Assembly (NCBI RefSeq): GCF_039538145.1
Contig: NZ_BAABBV010000001.1
Span: forward strand, 2,170,001 to 2,234,000
Direction: 5' to 3'
DNA length: 64,000 nt
From: Gryllotalpicola daejeonensis
GTDB taxonomy: Bacteria > Actinomycetota > Actinomycetes > Actinomycetales > Microbacteriaceae
This document shows, in pieces, positions 59,672 to 64,000 of the stretch (its first letter is position 1; each line of letters begins with the position of its first letter). A model generated the notes under the pieces. It worked only from the letters and a program-made list of their open reading frames with translations, searched no databases and was not told the DNA's origin. A program made the translations under genes and the position numbers.

Positions 59672-60195
59672 GACTCGGCGGTCGGGGCGCCCGGGTCGTC
59701 GGCGACCCAGAGCTCGTCGTCGGTGCGGAACGTCTGCCACACGGCGTACGCGACACCGGCGAGGGCCGCGACACCGACGGCGATGCCGATGTACGTGCCG
59801 ATGCCCGACTTCTTCTTCTTGGCCGGCACCTTGCCGACGGCCTTCGAGCCGGTCTGCTTGAGGCGCTTCACCGCGTCTTTCACGCGCTTATCGTTGGCGA
59901 CATCGGCGATCGACAGGGCGGTGCCGAGGGCAGAGCCCAGCACCGGGACGATCGTGTGGGTGACGACGTCGCCCGCGCGTTCGGCCGCAGGGGCGACGTA
60001 GCTGGCGTAGCCCTCACGAACCCGCGGAACGACCTGCTCGCGGGTGAGGTGCTGGGCCTGCTTGCCGGCTTCTTGCGCGACGCTGTTCGCGTGCGAGAGC
60101 ACTTCCTGCTGGCGTGCGAGCAGAAGCTGAGCCTCGGCCTTCAACCTGTCGAGTTCCTTGCGGCGCTTCTTCGAAAGCGAAAGAGACGTACTCAC
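59668..60195 (-). CDS. Conserved actinobacterial protein with coiled coil and one membrane helix
   Basis: This 175-aa protein has an N-terminal helical, Lys/Arg/Gln-rich region (LSKKRRKELDRLKAEAQLLL), likely a coiled coil. A middle amphipathic stretch (AAERAGDVVTHTIVPVLG), a Lys-rich linker (PAKKKKSG), one membrane helix (IGTYIGIAVGVAALAGVAYA) and a short acidic tail follow. I recognise no characterised family. The 131-nt gap to ppiA carries both promoters. Confidence 0.78.
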   Translation of the reverse strand: MSTSLSLSKKRRKELDRLKAEAQLLLARQQEVLSHANSVAQEAGKQAQHLTREQVVPRVREGYASYVAPAAERAGDVVTHTIVPVLGSALGTALSIADVANDKRVKDAVKRLKQTGSKAVGKVPAKKKKSGIGTYIGIAVGVAALAGVAYAVWQTFRTDDELWVADDPGAPTAES

Positions 60196-60326
60196 CGGGC
60201 TTACCTCCCACGGGGTTGGTTACGGGGCGCGCGAAACTGCAACCCATCTTGCCACCTGGCCCCCTGGGGGCAACCAGGCCTTGACCGGAAGCCGGTGAAG
60301 ACACAGCCTGTGGAAGAATTGCACCC

Positions 60327-60866
60327 ATGTCGATTCACACCGCCGTGGCAACCATTCACACCAATTACGGCGACATCGTCGTCAACCTGTTCGGGAACCA
60401 CGCGCCGAAGACGGTCAAGAACTTCATCGGGCTGTCGACCGGCGAGCAGGAGTGGACGAACCCCGCGACGGGGGAGCGCTCGAACGAGCCGCTCTACAAG
60501 GGCGTGGTCTTCCACCGCGTCATCCCGAACTTCATGATCCAGGGCGGCGACCCGCTCGGCACCGGCACCGGCGGCCCCGGCTACCAGTTCGACGACGAGA
60601 TCCACCCCGAGCTCGCCTTCACCAAGCCGTACCTGCTGGCGATGGCCAACGCCGGCAAGCAGATGGGCCGCGGCACGAACGGCTCGCAGTTCTTCATCAC
60701 GACCGACCCGACGACTTGGCTCACGGGCAAGCACACCATCTTCGGCGAGGTCGCCGACGACGCCTCGCGCGCGGTCGTCGACAAGATCTCCGCAGTGCCG
60801 ACCGACGGCCGTGACCGCCCGCTCGACGACGTCGTGATCGAGTCGATCGACGTCGCGAACGTCTGA
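60327..60866 (+). CDS. ppiA: Cyclophilin-type peptidyl-prolyl isomerase
   Basis: This 179-aa cytoplasmic cyclophilin has FHRVIPNFMIQGGDPLGTGTG (active-site Arg and Gln), LLAMANAGKQMGRGTNGSQF and FITTDPTTWLTGKHTIFG (the Trp that binds cyclosporin in eukaryotic forms). There is no signal peptide. It is located as in mycobacteria (Rv0009) between gyrA and crgA. Confidence 0.97.
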   Translation: MSIHTAVATIHTNYGDIVVNLFGNHAPKTVKNFIGLSTGEQEWTNPATGERSNEPLYKGVVFHRVIPNFMIQGGDPLGTGTGGPGYQFDDEIHPELAFTKPYLLAMANAGKQMGRGTNGSQFFITTDPTTWLTGKHTIFGEVADDASRAVVDKISAVPTDGRDRPLDDVVIESIDVANV

Positions 60867-60896
60867 CACGACGCACGTAGATAAGGGGAGTCCGCA

Positions 60897-61769
60897 GTGA
60901 GCTACGACGGTTCCCCGGGCGCGGGCGTCTGCTACCGGCATCCCGACCGGCAGAGCTATGTGCTCTGCCAGCGCTGCGGTCGCACTATCTGCGGCGAATG
61001 CCAGACGCCGGCGCCGGTGGGCGTGATCTGCCCCGAGTGCATGCGCGAGGCCCGCGCCAGCATGCCGCGCACGCGACCTGAGGCGATCAGGAGAATCGGA
61101 TTCCTCGGCCGCAGCGGTCAGCCGGTGATGACCTATGCCCTGATGGCCGTGTGTGTGGTCGTCTTCATCTTCCAGTCGATCCCGGGGCTCGGGTCGCACG
61201 TCACGAATGCGCTGCTGTACGCGGGCGGCTTCTCGTACCCGGCCAGCGCGGGCGGCAGCTTCCAGCCCTGGCGGTTGCTGACGAGCGTGTTTGCGCACGG
61301 CAGCGTGCTGCACCTCGCCTTGAACATGTACACGCTCTGGATCTTCGGGCAGATCCTCGAGCCGATGATCGGTAAATGGCGCTACCTGACCCTCTTCCTG
61401 ATCAGCGGCGTGTTCGGGTCGGTCGGAATGCTGGTGTTGGCGCCGTATCAGGGGGCAGTCGGCGCGTCGGGCGCGATCTTCGGCATGTTCGGTGCGCTCG
61501 TCGTCATCCAGCGGAAGCTCGGCGGCCCGGTCCGTCAGCTGATCGTGCTGATCGTGATCAACCTGGCGTTCGGCTTCATCCCGATCTTCGGGGCGCACAT
61601 CGCGTGGCAGGCGCACGTCGGCGGCCTGGTCGGCGGCCTGCTCACCGGCCTGGTTCTGACCGAGACGCGCAAGCGGTCGCAGTTCCCGTTGCAGGTGACC
61701 CTGCTGATCGTGCTCGCGGTCATCGCGGTGCTCGCCGGCATCTACCCGGTGCTGCGGCCGGGATCCTGA
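60897..61769 (+). CDS. Rhomboid intramembrane serine protease with N-terminal zinc finger
   Basis: This 290-aa protein has a B-box-like cysteine/histidine cluster in residues ~11-45 (CYRHPDRQSYVLCQRCGR, CGECQT, CPECMREAR). Six helices follow, with the rhomboid signature: N-terminal HGSVLHLALNMYTLW, the catalytic serine in GASGAIFGMFGALV and the His in HIAWQAHVGGLVGGLL. The zinc finger is typical of the actinobacterial Rv0110-like/YqgP-type rhomboids. Start GTG 60897. It ends before the palindrome cluster. Confidence 0.93.
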   Translation: MSYDGSPGAGVCYRHPDRQSYVLCQRCGRTICGECQTPAPVGVICPECMREARASMPRTRPEAIRRIGFLGRSGQPVMTYALMAVCVVVFIFQSIPGLGSHVTNALLYAGGFSYPASAGGSFQPWRLLTSVFAHGSVLHLALNMYTLWIFGQILEPMIGKWRYLTLFLISGVFGSVGMLVLAPYQGAVGASGAIFGMFGALVVIQRKLGGPVRQLIVLIVINLAFGFIPIFGAHIAWQAHVGGLVGGLLTGLVLTETRKRSQFPLQVTLLIVLAVIAVLAGIYPVLRPGS

Positions 61770-61772
61770 CCG

Positions 61773-61870
61773 CTTTCCACAGCTGTGGAAAGTGCGGCAG
61801 TTATCCACAGTCTTAATAACACTGGGGATAATTACAGCCGTGTAATTATCCCCAGTGTTAATGGTGTGTG
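61773..61870. repeat. Two perfect palindromes rich in DnaA-box-like 9-mers
   Basis: CTTTCCACAG / CTGTGGAAAG (61773-61792, no spacer) is followed by an exact DnaA box TTATCCACA (61801-61809). A 20-bp perfect inverted repeat (arms 61817-61836 and 61841-61860, loop GCCG) comes next. Its arms contain TGGGGATAA and TTATCCCCA. It lies in the convergent gap between rhomboid and crgA and may also terminate transcription, though no T-run is seen. Confidence 0.85.
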
Positions 61871-61890
61871 GATGGTTGGGCGAAGGCTCG

Positions 61891-62133
61891 CTACTTCCAC
61901 CTCGTCGTCATGAGGAACCCGACGAACGCGATCGCGAAGCCGATGAGGATGTTCCATGAGGCGAGGCCCGGAATCGGCAGAGTCGCGCCGCTCAGGTAGA
62001 ACACGATGATCCACAGCAGACCGACGATCATGAATCCGATCATCAGCGGCTTGTACCAGACGGGGTTCCCCGCGTGTTCGCGTGCGGCAGCTCGCTCTTC
62101 GGGCGTGAGCTTGCTACGGGTCTTGGAGGCCAT
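61891..62133 (-). CDS. crgA: Cell division protein CrgA
   Basis: This 80-aa protein has a basic N-terminus, two membrane helices (residues ~28-46 and ~56-74), and the CrgA motif NPVWYKPLMIGFMIVGLLW. It recruits or regulates septal proteins in actinobacteria and is placed as in mycobacteria before the trpG-pknB region. TAAACT at 62142-62147 is 8 nt upstream of ATG 62133. Confidence 0.94.
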   Translation of the reverse strand: MASKTRSKLTPEERAAAREHAGNPVWYKPLMIGFMIVGLLWIIVFYLSGATLPIPGLASWNILIGFAIAFVGFLMTTRWK

Positions 62134-62174
62134 GGCCCCTGAGTTTACAGTGACCAGTAGTTAGACTCACCCGC

Positions 62175-62957
62175 GTGAGCCGCACGGAAGCAGAGAACGG
62201 GAAGCCGCCTAAGCCGCGGCGTCGCGTCTCGTTGCTGGGCGTCTTCGGCGAGCTGCTGATCACGGCGGCCGTGCTCGTTCTGCTGTTCATCGGCTGGCAG
62301 AACGTCTTCAACAGCTGGGTGCTGAACGGGCAGCAGAACGGTGCCGCGCAGGACCTCGGCAGGCAGTGGCTTGAGCAGTCCGGGGGCCAGACAAGCGCCG
62401 CGACCGGCGGCGACGACGGAAGTGCAGGCCAGACATCCGTCGGCCCTGCTGCGAATCTGCCTGTGGAGAAGGAGCCCTCGAACGGACAGCCGATCGCGGT
62501 CATGTACGTGCCGCGCTTCGGCACGGACTGGAAGCGGACGGTCCGTGAGGGCACCGGGCTCGACGTGCTGAACAGCTCGACTGCGGGCGTCGGGCATTAC
62601 GCCTCGACCGGTATGCCCGGCGCGGTGGGCAACTTCGCGGTGGCCGCTCACGACACCGGCTATGGCAGCACCTTCCTGCACATGCAGAACCTGCGCATCG
62701 GCGACAAGATCTACGTGCAGACGAAAGACGGCTTCTACACCTACGCGTTCCGCAACTACGAGTACGTGCAGCCGACCCAGGTGTCGGTGCTCGCACCCGT
62801 GCCGAACGCGACCGATGCGAAGGCATCCGATCGCATCATCACGCTGACCACCTGCAACCCGCCGTATCACACGGTCGAGCGGCTGATCTCGTACGGGGTG
62901 CTGGAGTCGTTCTCGAAGACGCCGCCGAAGGCGATCGCAGGGGAGCTGGCGCAATGA
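62175..62957 (+). CDS. Class E sortase
   Basis: This 260-aa cell-wall transpeptidase has an N-terminal signal-anchor helix (residues ~18-40), a Gln/Gly-rich linker, and the sortase core: VAAHDTGYGSTF (catalytic His) and TLTTCNPPYHTVERL (catalytic Cys, Arg in TxERL). Class E sortases recognise LAXTG-type signals and anchor proteins to actinobacterial walls. Start GTG 62175. TAGACT at 62162-62167. Confidence 0.93.
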   Translation: MSRTEAENGKPPKPRRRVSLLGVFGELLITAAVLVLLFIGWQNVFNSWVLNGQQNGAAQDLGRQWLEQSGGQTSAATGGDDGSAGQTSVGPAANLPVEKEPSNGQPIAVMYVPRFGTDWKRTVREGTGLDVLNSSTAGVGHYASTGMPGAVGNFAVAAHDTGYGSTFLHMQNLRIGDKIYVQTKDGFYTYAFRNYEYVQPTQVSVLAPVPNATDAKASDRIITLTTCNPPYHTVERLISYGVLESFSKTPPKAIAGELAQ

Positions 62958-63010
62958 ACCGTGACCGCATCGACGGGCGGAGCCCGGCGTTGAAAGGGGG
63001 CAGCTGACCG

Positions 63011-63172
63011 ATGTACGCGGCTCTGTGGCGCGCGTTGCCCGGCCCCTGGTGGGTTCGCCTGCTGATCATGCTGGCGCTTCTCGCGGCTGTGCTGTTCGTG
63101 CTGTTCGAGTGGGTCTTCCCGTGGATCGACGGGATCGTCGGCGACGGCTCGCAGGGTACGGTGGGCACGTGA
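63011..63172 (+). CDS. 53-aa single-helix membrane protein before trpG
   Basis: ATG 63011 to TGA 63172 encodes 53 residues: basic and Trp-rich N-terminus (MYAALWRALPGPWWVRLL), one hydrophobic helix, then an acidic Gly-rich tail. It overlaps trpG by 4 nt (GTGA) and follows the sortase by 53 nt, so co-translation with trpG is likely. It is not long enough to be the DUF881 protein found in this place in mycobacteria. No homologue can be tested here. Confidence 0.62.
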   Translation: MYAALWRALPGPWWVRLLIMLALLAAVLFVLFEWVFPWIDGIVGDGSQGTVGT

Positions 63173-63828
63173 CCCGCGTGCTCGTCATCGACAACTACGA
63201 CAGCTTCGTCTACACGCTGAACGGCTACCTGCAGGAGCTCGGCGCCGAGACGGTCGTGGTGCGCAACGACGTTTTCCGGGCAGAGGATGCCGCGGCCGAG
63301 CTCGCCGGCTTCGATGCCGTGCTGGTCTCGCCCGGGCCCGGAACACCCGCCGACGCCGGCGTCTCGATCGCCGTCGTGCGTGCCGCCGTCGGCACGGGAA
63401 CCCCGCTGCTCGGGGTGTGCCTCGGGCACCAGGCGATCGCCGAGGCGTTCGGCGCGGTCGTGACGAACGCCGAAGAGCTGATGCACGGCAAGACGTCACT
63501 CGTGCAGCACGACGACGACCCGTTCTGGGCCGGGGTGCGGCAGCCGTTCACCGCGACGCGGTACCACTCGCTCGCCGTCGTCGACGGCACGCTGCCGCCC
63601 GAGCTCGTCGTCACCGCGCGCACCGAGGCGACCGAGACCGCGCAGGGCGGCGTGATCATGGGCCTCAAGCACGCCAGCGCGCCGATCTGGGGCGTGCAGT
63701 TCCACCCGGAATCGGTGCTCACGGAAGACGGCTACCGCATGCTCGGCAACTGGCTCGAGGCCGCGGGTCTGGCCGGTGCGCGGGAGCGCGCAGCGCAGCT
63801 CGACCCGCTGCTCAAGGCGACGGCGTAG
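63169..63828 (+). CDS. trpG: Anthranilate/aminodeoxychorismate synthase glutaminase subunit
   Basis: This 219-aa class I glutamine amidotransferase starts at GTG 63169 (TRVLVIDNYDSFVYTLNGYL). It has the oxyanion PGPGTP, the nucleophile Cys in LLGVCLGHQAIAEAFG and the His/Glu dyad in VQFHPESVL. It feeds ammonia to anthranilate synthase or to PabB. Location next to a PknB-like gene is the standard actinobacterial one, where it is usually called trpG or pabA. Confidence 0.95.
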   Translation: MTRVLVIDNYDSFVYTLNGYLQELGAETVVVRNDVFRAEDAAAELAGFDAVLVSPGPGTPADAGVSIAVVRAAVGTGTPLLGVCLGHQAIAEAFGAVVTNAEELMHGKTSLVQHDDDPFWAGVRQPFTATRYHSLAVVDGTLPPELVVTARTEATETAQGGVIMGLKHASAPIWGVQFHPESVLTEDGYRMLGNWLEAAGLAGARERAAQLDPLLKATA

Positions 63829-63895
63829 CGGGCGTCGGTCGCGACCGGATCAGTCCGGCCGCGACAGGTGGTCTGACGGCCGGACGGCCGGCTCC

Positions 63896-64000
63896 TCAGT
63901 GCCCGTTGCCGAGGCAGTAGTAGATCGTGATCGAAGCACCCTGCGGCTGATCACCGACGACCGACTGTTTCGACACCGGCGTTCCCGCCTGCACGGCGCA
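63896..64000 (-). CDS. pknB: C-terminal end of a PASTA-domain protein, probably Ser/Thr kinase PknB (partial)
   Basis: Only the last 34 codons are in the window. The peptide ends GASITIYYCLGNGH, preceded by QAGTPVSKQSVVGDQPQ, a PASTA-repeat ending with a Cys. In actinobacteria pknB lies beside trpG on the opposite strand, which fits. The kinase domain is outside, so the assignment rests on position and PASTA-like sequence. Confidence 0.65.
   Translation of the reverse strand, partial: CAVQAGTPVSKQSVVGDQPQGASITIYYCLGNGH

Noticed and set aside
1..64000. GGATGCC as a KOPS-type polar motif
   Set aside because: Copies in both orientations are in similar proportion on each side of oriC, while KOPS would flip.
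1..64000. CRISPR arrays, insertion sequences and prophage genes
   Set aside because: No regularly spaced repeats, transposase or phage structural gene was seen. The holin-family gene stands alone.

Overview
The window is 64 kb of a high-GC Gram-positive chromosome centred on the replication origin. It most likely comes from an actinobacterium of the Micrococcales, and Microbacteriaceae-like is my best guess. The evidence is the actinobacterial gene set: MshA and MshB of mycothiol synthesis, CrgA, a DUF3566 protein after gyrA, a DUF6049 protein before MurJ, a class E sortase, and the order rnpA-rpmH-oriC-dnaA-dnaN-gnd-recF-dciA-gyrB-gyrA. Many genes appear leaderless, with a TANNNT box 6 to 8 nt before the start codon. 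No species is named because no search could be run.

Left part (1-21.9 kb): accessory and housekeeping genes, mostly on the minus strand. They are a lipoprotein serine hydrolase cut by the window edge, a PIF1-type helicase, a fused CopD/CtaG copper protein, HU, an amidohydrolase, zinc-ligand-free ribosomal proteins L28-L33-S14, a zinc uptake operon (znuA-znuC-znuB-zur) behind a clear Zur-type operator, an aromatic/histidinol-phosphate aminotransferase, a WXG-like small protein with an alpha/beta hydrolase, a low-molecular-weight phosphatase, purB, an FBP/FusB-like protein, and a GH65 phosphorylase with its beta-phosphoglucomutase.

Middle (21.9-37.6 kb): dnaB; the rpsF-ssb-rpsR-rplI operon; mshA - aldo/keto reductase - mshB; cca; DUF6049-murJ-trxB-trxA; then an aminotransferase and a D-Ala-D-Ala ligase-like gene. 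In mycobacteria and streptomycetes this last stretch carries sigM and cwlM, which are absent here.

Origin region (37.7-54.4 kb): parB-parA-rsmG with three perfect parS cores, jag-yidC-yidD-rnpA-rpmH, oriC (DnaA boxes on both sides of dnaA), dnaA, dnaN, gnd, recF, dciA, gyrB, gyrA, a DUF3566 protein, tRNA-Ile and tRNA-Ala. Genes diverge from oriC, so most are transcribed with the replication fork.

Right part (54.4-64 kb): small membrane, redox and hydrolase genes, then ppiA, a rhomboid protease, crgA, a class E sortase, a 53-aa membrane protein, trpG, and the C-terminus of what should be PknB.

The most unusual signals are non-coding. They are a pair of perfect palindromes rich in DnaA-box-like 9-mers between rhomboid and crgA, a 15-bp direct repeat spaced exactly 200 bp apart in oriC, DnaA-box-like sites upstream of dnaB, and a strongly enriched heptamer GGATGCC/GGCATCC across the whole window.
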